From JBCCWF01 sp038520475 (GTDB taxonomy: Bacteria > Cyanobacteriota > Cyanobacteriia > CAKZMO01): a DNA stretch of 64,000 nt. Location: NCBI GenBank assembly GCA_038520475.1, contig JBCBLF010000001.1, forward strand, positions 10,131-74,130, read 5' to 3'. The notes beneath the pieces were generated by a model that saw nothing but the letters and a program-made list of their open reading frames with translations, was not told the DNA's origin and searched no databases. The translations under genes and the position numbers were made by a program. Shown piece by piece: positions 53,780 through 62,593 of the stretch; position 1 is the first letter of the stretch; each line of letters starts with the position of its first letter.

Positions 53780-54373
53780 ATGGTCCTTTCCGTTGATTAC
53801 AAATCAACCGCTTTATTAGTTATCGATTTCCAGGAGGACGTATTTACTGGAGGACCACTACCAACTGTTGGGGCAGCAGATGTGCTTCCACGAGCAAAGC
53901 AAGTTTTAAGCGCTGTCCGTCACACTGGGTTACCTATCATTCATACAAAAGAAGTTCATCGAAAGGAAATGGTGGATTTTGGGCGTGAGTTAGATGGCGC
54001 AGAACCGGTTCACTGTTTGGAAACATGGTCTGGGACGGATTTTCATCCATCGCTATGTCCCCTCGATGGAGAACATGTCATTGTTAAACGACGATACAGT
54101 GCTTTTTTTGCAACCGATCTCGACTTATTACTACGCGGATTGGGTGTCAAGACGTTACTTATCATGGGTGCTCTGACCAACGTGTGTGTTCACTACACTG
54201 CATTGGATGCTCATCAAAACGATTACTTTTTTCACGTTATTGAAGACTGCTGCATTGGCTCAGATTGGGACGCACACTGGGCAGCCCTAAAAGCGATGGC
54301 TTACCTACAGCGAACATCCCGCATAAGTCATACAGATGCGATCGCAGCCTCGAGGTCCATGACCTTAACATGA
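53780..54373 (+). CDS. Isochorismatase-fold cysteine hydrolase
   Basis: A 197-residue cysteine hydrolase. The triad is Asp in LLVIDFQEDVF, Lys in IVKRRYSAFFATDL, and Cys in MGALTNVCVHYTALDAHQ. The cis-peptide before Thr-Asn is conserved. It groups with nicotinamidase, N-carbamoylsarcosine and related amidohydrolases, and is shorter and different from the RutB-like protein at 39.2-40.0 kb. Its place behind an uptake permease suggests release of ammonia or a carboxylate from an imported amide. Substrate unknown. Confidence 0.87.
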   Translation: MVLSVDYKSTALLVIDFQEDVFTGGPLPTVGAADVLPRAKQVLSAVRHTGLPIIHTKEVHRKEMVDFGRELDGAEPVHCLETWSGTDFHPSLCPLDGEHVIVKRRYSAFFATDLDLLLRGLGVKTLLIMGALTNVCVHYTALDAHQNDYFFHVIEDCCIGSDWDAHWAALKAMAYLQRTSRISHTDAIAASRSMTLT

Positions 54374-54504
54374 TGCGCGATGAGCAAATTGGCAAAGTCG
54401 TAGAGATGTAAAAAATATTACTCCCACTCGTCAGTACACATACTCATTCAACACCTACAGCATGGGTTACACAGCTTAGCCAGCTTCTCAAAGCCATAAC
54501 GCAA

Positions 54505-54548
54505 AAATAGGGAGATGGGTGTGCCTTACGCACCCAATCTCCCTATTT
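54505..54548. repeat. 17-bp hairpin resembling elements A and B
   Basis: AAATAGGGAGAT(T)GGGTG-type arms with one bulged T, loop TGCCTTACG. TTGCCAAG occurs 12 bases past it (54560), as it does beside hairpins A and B. It lies between convergent genes and may also terminate both. Confidence 0.6.
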
Positions 54549-54611
54549 CTGAGCAAACCTTGCCAAGTCGCGTAATTTACCGTGTGATTTATTTGGGCTA
54601 ATACAGATGAC

Positions 54612-54809
54612 TTACCGAAGAACAGCTGGGCGAAGTTGAGTAAGCGGGTAAGCGCGATCGCATCCTTCTAAAAATCCCCATTTAAAGCCAGGTCGATCAA
54701 GGCGGCCAATGGTTCCATCAGGGGCAACGACTAGGTCTCCGCCTCGAAGCCCATGAGGATTGAGTTCATGCTTCGTCTTACCGTTGTACAGTCCCCAATA
54801 ATCTATCAT
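54612..54809 (-). CDS. Small hypothetical protein (65 residues)
   Basis: A 65-residue product, MIDYWGLYNGKTKHELNPHG and so on, rich in Gly, Arg and aromatic residues, with a compact beta-like pattern (GGDLVVAPDGTIGRLDRPG). It has no membrane segment or signal. Composition and even codon use argue for a real gene. I do not recognise the family. It lies alone between a hairpin and the long clpC leader. Confidence 0.55.
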   Translation of the reverse strand: MIDYWGLYNGKTKHELNPHGLRGGDLVVAPDGTIGRLDRPGFKWGFLEGCDRAYPLTQLRPAVLR

Positions 54810-55671
54810 TCTGGTTTTCCCTTTTGGCTCTGCACTTAGCTCGTGAACCTACGTAAGCTAAGCAAGTATTGCTATGTCGCTATTTACCCATCTACATCCG
54901 TATTCGCGCTTCACTACAACTACGTAACTCTGATCCATGTTGAAAACAGACACCGGTAAATGTACGGACACTCTGAAATGAGTTAAACATACATCGGGCG
55001 AATGACCTGCTCAATTTAGCCCACCCAAGCTCACGTAGTACTTCAGCACGATTGACTGCAACAGCTCAGAGCCTCCCTTGTTTCAAATAATACAGCTCCA
55101 CCCAACGTTCGACAGGGGAGCTTTAAGGGCTTGCACCAATCTTCATTGAATGTAATCCGGATATTAAGAAATGGTCATCTTCCCTAGGATATTGGTCTAG
55201 ATAGCTCAACACAGCGTCTGTCTTTAAACTGCCTTTGTATCATTTCCAAAATAGATTCACCCAATGATTGCGATGGAGTCTAACCATTGGACAGACCTCA
55301 CAGCGATCACCCTTATACACAGCGATCAAATTTTTACAACGATCAAATTATGTGCCAATCCGAAAATACACATTAGGACTTCTGTACAGGATTGGTACAC
55401 GTTTCTCCGGATGTAGCGAATGTTTGTTCAAAAGGCGTTGAGATCATCACCCCTACTTAATCCCACCCAATTCATTCGGCTCTCCCTACTAGCGGGGTCT
55501 TGTACAAATCGTTACTCTATATAAAGAGTTACAAAATATTAAGTGCGTTCTCACAAAAAAGTAGATATCTGTTCAACGGCACATATGAGCCTGGCGTTTC
55601 ACCAACAGTGCTGCTGACATTGAGAACGCTCCATTACATATCCCCGAGCAATCTGAGGAGAGCAACTCATA
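54810..55671. other. Long non-coding region upstream of clpC
   Basis: About 860 bases between divergent genes. It contains three direct repeats (55299-55350, listed separately) and AT-rich stretches such as TATATAAAGAGTTAC near 55516 that could be a promoter. No CIRCE element was seen. GAGGAG lies about 14 bases before the clpC ATG. Confidence 0.4.
55299..55350 (+). promoter_or_regulatory. Three direct repeats upstream of clpC
   Basis: Copies CACAGCGATCA (55299), CACAGCGATCAAA (55318) and TACAACGATCAAA (55335) lie 19 and 17 bases apart, near two helical turns. They are about 330 bases before the clpC ATG. Spacing suggests a cooperative protein-binding site. Confidence 0.4.
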
Positions 55672-58197
55672 ATGTTTGAATACTTTAACGATAAATCGAT
55701 TGCAGTTGTCATGTCAGCTCAACAAGAGGCTCGACGCTTGGGGCACAGCTTTGTTGGAACAGAGCAGATATTGCTTGGGCTACTTAATGAAGGAACGAGT
55801 CAAGCCGCTAGGGTATTAGAAGATTTGGGGATGTCTCTCGGCCAAGCAAGGCAGACGGTCGAGTCAATTATTGGACGCGGAAATGGACGCCTCTCTACTG
55901 ATATTCCGCTCACACCCAAAACGAAGCGAGTATTGGAACTTTCACTTGAAATTGCTCGCAAATCAGCGGCTTCGGCAGTTCAGCCAGAGCACATTTTAGC
56001 TGCCATCACTCAAAACAAAACTAGTGTGGCCTACCGAGTGCTAGAGCGTTCTGAGGTGAAGCCTGACGATATTCTTGAACGACTCCAATCGTTTGGATTG
56101 ACTGACTTAGATGATACGGGGTCTGATGTCGAGTCCACGCCAGTTTTAGCCGGTAGTATGGAGGCATCTAGTGGACCGTCTAAAGGGCGTGGCGCACGGT
56201 CAAACGTTTTAGATGAGTTTGGAACCGATCTGACGGTCAAAGCTACTGAAGGACTACTTGATCCGGTCATAGGGCGTGATCGAGAGATTGAGCGTGTAGT
56301 TCAAATCTTGGGTCGCCGCCGAAAGAACAATCCAATTCTCTTGGGTGATCCGGGCGTTGGTAAAACGGCGATCGCAGAAGGATTGGCCCAGCGCATTGCT
56401 AACAGAGATGTTCCAGGTGGGTTAGAAGACCAGAGAGTCATCAGTTTAGACATGGGGTCTCTAGTAAGTGGCACTCGATTTCGAGGTGATTTCGAGGAGC
56501 GCCTCAACGCCATCATTAATGAAGTTACAAAAGCTGGAAACATCATCCTCGTTATCGATGAAATTCATACCCTAGTTGGCGGTGGGATGATGGACGGTGG
56601 CATGGATGCGGCAAACTTACTTAAGCCTGCTCTGGCAAGAGGTGTGCTTCAGTGCATTGGAGCAACAACACTCGATGAATACCGAAAATATGTCGAGAAA
56701 GATGCTGCCCTTGAGCGACGCTTTCAACCTATTCAAGTGAATGCTCCGTCCGTGGATGAGAGCGTCGAAATTTTGCATGGGTTACGCCATCGATACGAGG
56801 AGCATCACCAGCTTACTTTTAGCGATGATGCTTTGAAGGCTGCAGTTGTGCTCTCTGATCGGTACATTGCTGATCGACACTTGCCCGATAAGGCGATTGA
56901 TCTAATGGATGAAGCTGGCTCACGTGTTCGCCTGCGGAACAGTAAGCAGTCAGGGGTTCAAGAGTTGAAAAAAGAACTCCGTACAATCCGTCAGGAAAAG
57001 CAAGAAGCCGTAGCAAATCAGGACTTTGATTTAGCGACTCAAAAGCGTGACCAAGAGCTTCAAATGGAGTCAGACATCCAGAAGAAGCTGGATACCCTCG
57101 CTGGAGAGGATAGCAGCACAGTGGAAGTGGTATCGCCCATCGTCACTGAGGAAGATATTGCCCAAGTCGTTGCAGCATGGACAGGAGTTCCTGTTCAGCG
57201 ATTGACCGAATCTGAATCTGCCTTGTTTATGCATCTAGAGGACACTCTCCATGAGCGCGTGATTGGTCAGAACGATGCAGTAACTGCTGTCGCTCGTGCA
57301 ATTCGGCGATCGCGCTCTGGACTCAAAAACCCAAATCGGCCGATTGCTAGTCTGCTGTTTGCAGGTCCTACAGGTGTCGGTAAGACAGAACTCGCGAAGG
57401 CGATTGCTGATACGGTGTTTGGCTCTGAGGATGCGATGATTCGCTTGGATATGTCTGAGTTCATGGAGCGGCAAACCGTTTCTAAGCTTATTGGTTCACC
57501 TCCAGGATATGTGGGATTTGATGAGGGTGGTCAACTGACAGAGGCCGTTCGTCGTAAGCCCTATGCTGTCGTACTGATGGACGAAATTGAAAAGGCTCAT
57601 CCTGATGTTTTCAACATGCTGCTGCAAATTTTAGAAGACGGTCGCTTGACTGATGCAAAAGGTCGGACGGTTAGCTTCAAGAATGTGCTGATTATTATGA
57701 CGTCGAACATTGGTTCGAACGTGATTGAAAAAGGCGGCAGCAGCATGGGATTTGAGTTCAGCGAACAAGGCGTAGGCGCATCACACTTCAATCGGATTCA
57801 ATCATTAGTTCAAGACCAGATGAAGGAATACTTCAGACCTGAACTTATCAATCGAATTGACGAAATCATTGTGTTTCGTCCATTGGTTCGTGAAGAGGTC
57901 ATGGACATTGCTGATGTACAGCTGCGCCAAATCAATGCTCGACTGTCTGAGCAAAACATTCGCCTCTCATTTACCGGAGCGTTCAAACAACATTTGGTCA
58001 ATGAAGGGTTTGATCCAAGTTATGGCGCAAGGCCACTCCGTCGGGCGATCGCCCGCTTAGTCGAAGATGCCCTTGCTGAAGCAATGCTGTTAGGTACGGT
58101 TCAATCTGGTGATGAGGTTGTTATTGACGTTGACGACGATCATCAAGTTGCGGTTCGACCGTCGAAGCAGCTTGTGGAGTGCACTGCCTCTTCCTGA
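55672..58197 (+). CDS. clpC: ClpC-type Hsp100 ATPase (divergent paralogue)
   Basis: An 841-residue AAA+ unfoldase. First Clp_N repeat: AQQEARRLGHSFVGTEQILLGLL, very typical. The second repeat is diverged (LEIARKSAASAVQPEHILAAI rather than the usual LGHNYIGTEHLLLG). D1 Walker A is GDPGVGKT (about 225), Walker B ILVIDEIHT. A UVR-like middle region lies at about 435-465 (DFDLATQKRDQELQ). D2 Walker A is GPTGVGKT (about 565), Walker B VVLMDEIEKAHP. A possible ClpP-binding loop is SSMGFEF. It feeds substrates to a Clp protease if that loop is functional. The diverged N-domain suggests a second ClpC, not the essential main one. Confidence 0.9.
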   Translation: MFEYFNDKSIAVVMSAQQEARRLGHSFVGTEQILLGLLNEGTSQAARVLEDLGMSLGQARQTVESIIGRGNGRLSTDIPLTPKTKRVLELSLEIARKSAASAVQPEHILAAITQNKTSVAYRVLERSEVKPDDILERLQSFGLTDLDDTGSDVESTPVLAGSMEASSGPSKGRGARSNVLDEFGTDLTVKATEGLLDPVIGRDREIERVVQILGRRRKNNPILLGDPGVGKTAIAEGLAQRIANRDVPGGLEDQRVISLDMGSLVSGTRFRGDFEERLNAIINEVTKAGNIILVIDEIHTLVGGGMMDGGMDAANLLKPALARGVLQCIGATTLDEYRKYVEKDAALERRFQPIQVNAPSVDESVEILHGLRHRYEEHHQLTFSDDALKAAVVLSDRYIADRHLPDKAIDLMDEAGSRVRLRNSKQSGVQELKKELRTIRQEKQEAVANQDFDLATQKRDQELQMESDIQKKLDTLAGEDSSTVEVVSPIVTEEDIAQVVAAWTGVPVQRLTESESALFMHLEDTLHERVIGQNDAVTAVARAIRRSRSGLKNPNRPIASLLFAGPTGVGKTELAKAIADTVFGSEDAMIRLDMSEFMERQTVSKLIGSPPGYVGFDEGGQLTEAVRRKPYAVVLMDEIEKAHPDVFNMLLQILEDGRLTDAKGRTVSFKNVLIIMTSNIGSNVIEKGGSSMGFEFSEQGVGASHFNRIQSLVQDQMKEYFRPELINRIDEIIVFRPLVREEVMDIADVQLRQINARLSEQNIRLSFTGAFKQHLVNEGFDPSYGARPLRRAIARLVEDALAEAMLLGTVQSGDEVVIDVDDDHQVAVRPSKQLVECTASS

Positions 58198-58231
58198 TTC
58201 ATCAAGTCGCTAGACGTGTAGTCCAAACCAG

Positions 58232-58274
58232 TATTTTTGAGAGAGCCGCGTGGAACGTGGCTCTCTCAAAAATA
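58232..58274. terminator. First of three tandem hairpins after clpC
   Basis: Perfect 16-bp arms starting TATTTTTGAGAGAGCC around an 11-base loop. It lies 35 bases after the clpC stop. The 3' arm carries an A run, so on the opposite strand it ends in T residues, suited to terminate both directions. Confidence 0.7.
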
Positions 58275-58310
58275 TAGCGCTGTACATATTGATTAAGTAC
58301 AGCGCTATAT
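58272..58310. terminator. Second tandem hairpin after clpC
   Basis: ATATAGCGCTGTAC and complement (14 bp) around an 11-base loop, overlapping the first hairpin by three bases, so the two folds may compete. Confidence 0.65.
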
Positions 58311-58337
58311 CTGTTCTCGTGTACACACGACTATGTA

Positions 58338-58387
58338 ATCGACCAACTGAGTATGGTCACACTGGTGTGCATACTCAGTTGGTCGAT
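58338..58387. terminator. Third tandem hairpin, before the PEP-CTERM gene end
   Basis: 18-bp perfect arms (58338-58355, 58370-58387), continued by an inner CACAC/GTGTG stem. It lies 32 bases from the stop of the opposite-strand gene. Confidence 0.65.
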
Positions 58388-58418
58388 GGGTTTCAACGAA
58401 CACGGATACCATTTAGTG

Positions 58419-59138
58419 CTAGCTCTGCTTGCGTCGCAATAGGGAGCCAAGTCCAACAACTCCAAGTGCTGCTACCGCACCAGGTTCAGGGACATCGACT
58501 GTATCGGACTTAGAAATTGACGAAATCACTGCAACGGCATCAATATCTGCGCCTGACTTTGCTCCGCCATATCCATTCCTTCCATTATCAGTCAAGCGAA
58601 CAAAAGAGAATAAGGAATTGGTATCTAAATCTGCATGACTGTCGAGCAGAGAATCGATATCAATTCCGATACCGGTATCGATGGCGTAATCTTGCTTGTC
58701 TGCAAGTCCTGCGCTGTACCAGGTGTCGCCATCGCTGCTAATTTCGACTAACACATCTTCTGGATCTAAACCAATTTCAAAGATCCATAAATCAGAGTCC
58801 GTATTACCGCTGCCTGTTAGATAGTTGTCTGTAAAGCCTAAGGTTAGGGAACCCTCTCTACCCAAGGACACGCCAATATCTTCTTTCCACGCCCCAAGCG
58901 CACCTCCACTCACCATTTCTGATGTCCAATTTGCTTCGCCAAGCGCTGTTTCAGGGTTGTTAAAACGATTACGTCCCCAATTTCGGCTCTCTCCCATTTC
59001 ATAAGAAATGACAGTATCGGCATAACTTTCTGAACTCAAAGAAACGGCAACTGCAGCGGATGAGTCCAATTCAAGGACACCTACGGCAGCACCTAAAGCA
59101 CCCAATAGAATCAAAGATTGACGATTAAGCATGAACAT
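58419..59138 (-). CDS. PEP-CTERM sorting-signal protein
   Basis: About 239 residues from the ATG at 59138, with GGAG six bases upstream; the frame is open to 59207. A Sec signal peptide (SLILLGALGAAVGVL) starts it. The C-terminus is the PEP-CTERM tripartite signal: VPEPG, a hydrophobic helix (AVAALGVVGLGSLL) and RRKQS. The middle is a beta-rich Asp/Gly-rich domain (DSDLWIFEIGLDPEDVLVEI) as in lectin-like surface proteins. Exosortase cleaves such proteins at the envelope; the exosortase gene is not in this window. Role unknown, possibly sheath or matrix. Confidence 0.88.
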   Translation of the reverse strand: MFMLNRQSLILLGALGAAVGVLELDSSAAVAVSLSSESYADTVISYEMGESRNWGRNRFNNPETALGEANWTSEMVSGGALGAWKEDIGVSLGREGSLTLGFTDNYLTGSGNTDSDLWIFEIGLDPEDVLVEISSDGDTWYSAGLADKQDYAIDTGIGIDIDSLLDSHADLDTNSLFSFVRLTDNGRNGYGGAKSGADIDAVAVISSISKSDTVDVPEPGAVAALGVVGLGSLLRRKQS

Positions 59139-59207
59139 TGCAACTCCAGTGACTAGCAATAATGAATTTAGACAGACGCCAAATCCATAAATAAAAACAG
59201 TTTTCAA

Positions 59208-59244
59208 TTTTGTGACCTTCTCTCAATGAGAGAAGGTCACAAAA
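59208..59244. promoter_or_regulatory. Perfect 17-bp hairpin upstream of PEP-CTERM gene
   Basis: Arms 59208-59224 and 59228-59244 without mismatch, loop AAT. It is 70 bases before the start codon and 690 bases past the STAS stop, so it is probably in the leader or promoter. On the minus strand the stem is followed by AATTG and not a T tract. Confidence 0.5.
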
Positions 59245-59875
59245 ACTAATCTCTAAATCTTCCAAAACTCGGCTCAGACTAATACCTATTCCTTAAATTG
59301 GCGCACGCTAATACCTGTGGAACTCGCTCAGTAAAGAGGATCCACACAAGATTTAAAGCATCCATTTCTGGAACTGGTTTGACTGTCGTTTAAGATTGAT
59401 GGTGAAACTCAACCTGGTCAAACTCCAGACTTTTTAAGTAGCGAAAGTTTCTTGGAGGAACATTGAATCTAGGCCAGAAAACCTAGATCAAAGAAAACTT
59501 AAATACTTAAAACAGTTATCGTGAGAAATCTTTGACGCTATAACGTCAAACAAATCAAACCGCTTACATTAGGGGCACTGAAGCATCACCATATTTGAAG
59601 TATAAATATTAACCAAAGCTAATAAATGAGTAGAAGTAAGGCTTTTTCTATGATGTTTCCTTAAAGCTATCTGTACATCTATCAAATTTTCGCCAGAGAA
59701 GCGTGAAAGCTATCGTTCTTATGCTTGAAGCAAAAGGTTTATTTGGTGTGGTGATCTGGCATCGCATTCGCTGAATCGTTCCAGCTTAAAATAGAGTGCT
59801 GTTTCGTTGATGGCACAATCTAGGAACGTTCACAACAGAATGAAGGTTCTGGAAAAATTCTGGAAAACCCATACG

Positions 59876-59911
59876 AAAAAGGGCAACGTGGATCATCACG
59901 TTGCCCTTTTT
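59876..59911 (-). terminator. Intrinsic terminator of STAS gene
   Basis: GGGCAACGTG/CACGTTGCCC around 6 bases, flanked by A5 on one side and T5 on the other. On the minus strand the stem ends in a T run 25 bases after the STAS stop. The best canonical terminator in the window. Confidence 0.85.
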
Positions 59912-59935
59912 AAGGTTGCAATCAAGTATTGGTAG

Positions 59936-60268
59936 TTACGCAATTTTTTGCATTGTTGGAACGGGGACATTTTGAATAAATGCATCTTGATTTTCGAAGA
60001 CATCAAACGCTTTATACATACCGGAAATCTCCAGGGTCATGCGCGCTTGAGGATTGAGGCCACAAAGTGCTAGACGGCAATCATTTTCACGGACCATCTT
60101 GAGAGCGATCGCCAGCGCACCCAAACCGCTGCTGTTGATGAACTGGACATCCCGAAAATCAATCAGGAGGTCTTTTGAACCAGATGCCAGGCTTTGCTTG
60201 ACCCAGTCTCGGATCTCCTGAGCATTAACCTCGGTTACGAATTGGGAGGGTTGAAAGACATTTAGCAT
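59936..60268 (-). CDS. STAS domain protein (anti-sigma factor antagonist type)
   Basis: A 110-residue single STAS domain. DLLIDFRDVQFINSSGLGALAIALK matches the SpoIIAA-type core with the phosphorylatable Ser in NSSGLG. LCGLNPQARMTLEISGMYKAFDVF is the following conserved part. Such proteins are switched by serine phosphorylation and partner switching. Kinase or phosphatase partners are not adjacent. Start ATG 60268; clear terminator downstream. Confidence 0.9.
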   Translation of the reverse strand: MLNVFQPSQFVTEVNAQEIRDWVKQSLASGSKDLLIDFRDVQFINSSGLGALAIALKMVRENDCRLALCGLNPQARMTLEISGMYKAFDVFENQDAFIQNVPVPTMQKIA

Positions 60269-60433
60269 AGGTCAATGAATTCCATAGCATTCAACTGTTA
60301 TAAATTGCCCTAACTGGATACTTTAATATCTTAGTTAGAACTGCACATTAAACAAACAAAAGACATTACCAACATAGCCGCCGTAGGTGAATAAGACGAG
60401 TGTTCTTGCGTTGAATTGTTAAAGACTTTCGAC

Positions 60434-61354
60434 CTAGAGCGTAAAGAGTGCATGAAGCTCAGTTCGTGTTGGCATGGCAGATTGAGCGCCCTTACGGCTT
60501 ACAGCTACTGTAGCAGTCGCTGTGGCCCACTTCAGGGAATTCCGAAGAGATTGTTGATTGGCAAGGGCAGCAGCCAATCCTCCATTAAATGCATCCCCCG
60601 CTGCAACAGTATCGACCACCTCAGTTGGATAACAGGGGGTATGAATCATCTCATCTGGCCCTGCAACACATAGAGAACCTTGTTCTCCCATCGTAATAAC
60701 GACAATATCTGGGCCGTGGCTGCGAAGACGATCAGCTGCGCGCTTGGCATCATCTAGGTTGTTGATCGGAAACCCAACCCATTGAGCTGCTTCAAGTTGA
60801 TTAGGGGTGAGAATTGTAATGTGTTTGAGTAAGCCCTCTGGAATGTCGGCTGAGGCAGGAGCCGGATCGAGCATGACTGTCACTCCATGCTTGGCCGCAA
60901 GCTCAGCCGCTGCAATCACCGTTGGAATCGGAATTTCTAGCTGAAGCATTAGAATTTTTGCCCCAGACAAACAGTCATTCAGGTGACCCAGATTGTCTGC
61001 CCCAACCAGTTCATTAGCCCCTGGAACAACGATGATCCGGTTATTTCCTTCGATATCGACTTCGATAGCTGCAATTCCAGATGAGGTTCCGATTGTAGTC
61101 ATGATGCGATCGCAGTCGACTGCTGAGTTACGTAAGCTTTGAATCAAATGCGATCCAAATACATCGTCTCCGACACGGCCAATCATAGATACTGAGGCGC
61201 CTAATTGGGCAGCTGCAACTGCCTGGTTCGCCCCTTTTCCACCCGGTACAGTTTCAAACGATTGTCCGATAATTGTTTCCCCTACAACAGGTAGTCGGTC
61301 GACACGGGTGACCAAATCCATGTTGATGCTACCGAATACGACGATATCCATCAT
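60434..61354 (-). CDS. rbsK: Ribokinase RbsK
   Basis: A 306-residue PfkB-family sugar kinase. Ribokinase marks: FGSINMDLVTRVDRLPVVGE (substrate binding), PGGKGANQAVAAAQLGA, IIVVPGANE, and VDTVAAGDAFNGGLAAAL with the catalytic Asp in the anion hole. Length is normal. It phosphorylates ribose to ribose-5-phosphate. No ribose transporter is near, so salvage of nucleoside ribose is likelier. Start ATG 61354 or 61351. Confidence 0.9.
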   Translation of the reverse strand: MMDIVVFGSINMDLVTRVDRLPVVGETIIGQSFETVPGGKGANQAVAAAQLGASVSMIGRVGDDVFGSHLIQSLRNSAVDCDRIMTTIGTSSGIAAIEVDIEGNNRIIVVPGANELVGADNLGHLNDCLSGAKILMLQLEIPIPTVIAAAELAAKHGVTVMLDPAPASADIPEGLLKHITILTPNQLEAAQWVGFPINNLDDAKRAADRLRSHGPDIVVITMGEQGSLCVAGPDEMIHTPCYPTEVVDTVAAGDAFNGGLAAALANQQSLRNSLKWATATATVAVSRKGAQSAMPTRTELHALFTL

Positions 61355-61865
61355 TTCTGCCCCAAGCGATTGGTTCGTTCATGCGCACCTTATGCCATCG
61401 TTAGCTGAATCAGTCTATATCTGAGTCAGTCCACTAGAGAGCGTTAAGGTTGCGGATGCAGCGATCGATTCTCCTAAGCCCCTTGTAGACAGCAGAATAA
61501 CCGTCCATTTTTTTTGATAAATACCGAGTACTCAACCTACGATACATCTCAGTCGATTGATCATCTCTAAACCTGACCTATTTTATTTTCATCTTGCGTC
61601 GAACAGTCTGTTTGCAGCTTGTTTACGATGTCCACGAACAATCCTGATTAAGCACAGGATGAATTGCAGTCGTTACATACGTACAACGACGCGTTCACAC
61701 CAGCATATGGACGCGATCGCTAACCGTTTTGAAGTTGTCTAGATGCTGGTCTTTCGTTTAACCCTTTCCCACGAAATGAATCGTTTCTGGTAAAGTCTTG
61801 TATTAATGACAATTGTAAGGTCGTCTTTTGTAAACTCTGTTTTAGTTCAGCTAGGTCGCTTCCCT
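61355..61865. other. Divergent gap of rbsK and DUF2808 genes
   Basis: About 510 bases with no strong hairpin and no frame I can support. It should carry two promoters. Confidence 0.3.
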
Positions 61866-62402
61866 ATGGTTTTAAGCAAAAAGTTTCGCCGTATTTTATC
61901 TGCGATTGCCGCTTCAGGTTGCATCGTTCTTGCAAGTGCGACTTCTGGCATCACTCAGGGGCTCCCTGGCCTGACGATTTTTGGTGGTGTCGATCGCGAA
62001 AACGAGCTTGGGTTTCGTCTTCAAAACGAGGGGATCTTGAATCGCAGAGATCGCTACTATCTGCGTATCCCAGCAGAGAAGCTTGAACTGGCATCAGATC
62101 TGTTCATCATCACTTATCCTGAAGCATACGATGCAGATTTCGATCCAGAGGAAATTGAGCTCCGCATTAGCGGTGACGCGATCCCTGTTGATGAAGTCAT
62201 TTGGGATGCAGAAAACTATTTTGTTGAGATTTATCCATCACAACCGGTTCCAGCACGGAGCCGAGTTGAGATTGTGTTTTCTAACGTAAACAATCCACGA
62301 CGCACTGGGACTCACTACTTCAATGCGCTGGTCCGTGCACCTGGCGATGTGATTGGACCTCAATATGTTGGGACATGGATTCTTAGCTTTGGTCGCTTCT
62401 AA
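61866..62402 (+). CDS. DUF2808 protein, secreted
   Basis: About 178 residues from the ATG at 61866 (frame open to 61806). A Sec signal peptide covers about the first 30 residues. The mature part matches DUF2808: GLTIFGGVDRENELGFRL, YYLRIPAEKLELASDLFIITY, and VEIYPSQPVPARSRVEIVFSNVNNP. The family is almost confined to cyanobacteria and its function is unknown. A beta-sandwich in the periplasm or lumen is likely. A 15-bp hairpin follows the stop. Confidence 0.88.
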   Translation: MVLSKKFRRILSAIAASGCIVLASATSGITQGLPGLTIFGGVDRENELGFRLQNEGILNRRDRYYLRIPAEKLELASDLFIITYPEAYDADFDPEEIELRISGDAIPVDEVIWDAENYFVEIYPSQPVPARSRVEIVFSNVNNPRRTGTHYFNALVRAPGDVIGPQYVGTWILSFGRF

Positions 62403-62439
62403 GGTTTGCCATCTCTAGCTTCCCTAAGTGCTTGATGAC

Positions 62440-62492
62440 ATGAGTGATGGGAGGTGGAGCGGACTGCGTTCGTTCCGCCTCCCATCACTCAT
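62440..62492. terminator. 15-bp hairpin between convergent genes
   Basis: ATGAGTGATGGGAGG and complement with a GC-rich apex (CGGA/TCCG). It lies 38 bases past the DUF2808 stop and about 100 from the glycerate kinase stop. Confidence 0.65.
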
Positions 62493-62593
62493 TTAGGGTT
62501 TCTATGGATTCAATGATGCCCGATAGCCACAATTGGAATTGCTGTTGAGTGAGATAGGCTCAGCTCCTATTCCTCTCTGGCCAATTCCCATGT

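Larger units (their letters stand above)
59139..59935. other. Gap upstream of the PEP-CTERM gene
   Basis: About 800 bases. It contains a perfect 17-bp hairpin (59208-59244), a TTTGACG/CGTCAAA stem (59531-59550) and the STAS terminator (59876-59911). No coding frame is supported. Confidence 0.4.

Noticed and set aside
55000..55671. CIRCE or other heat-shock element before clpC
   Set aside because: No TTAGCACTC/GAGTGCTAA-type inverted repeat was found on reading the region.
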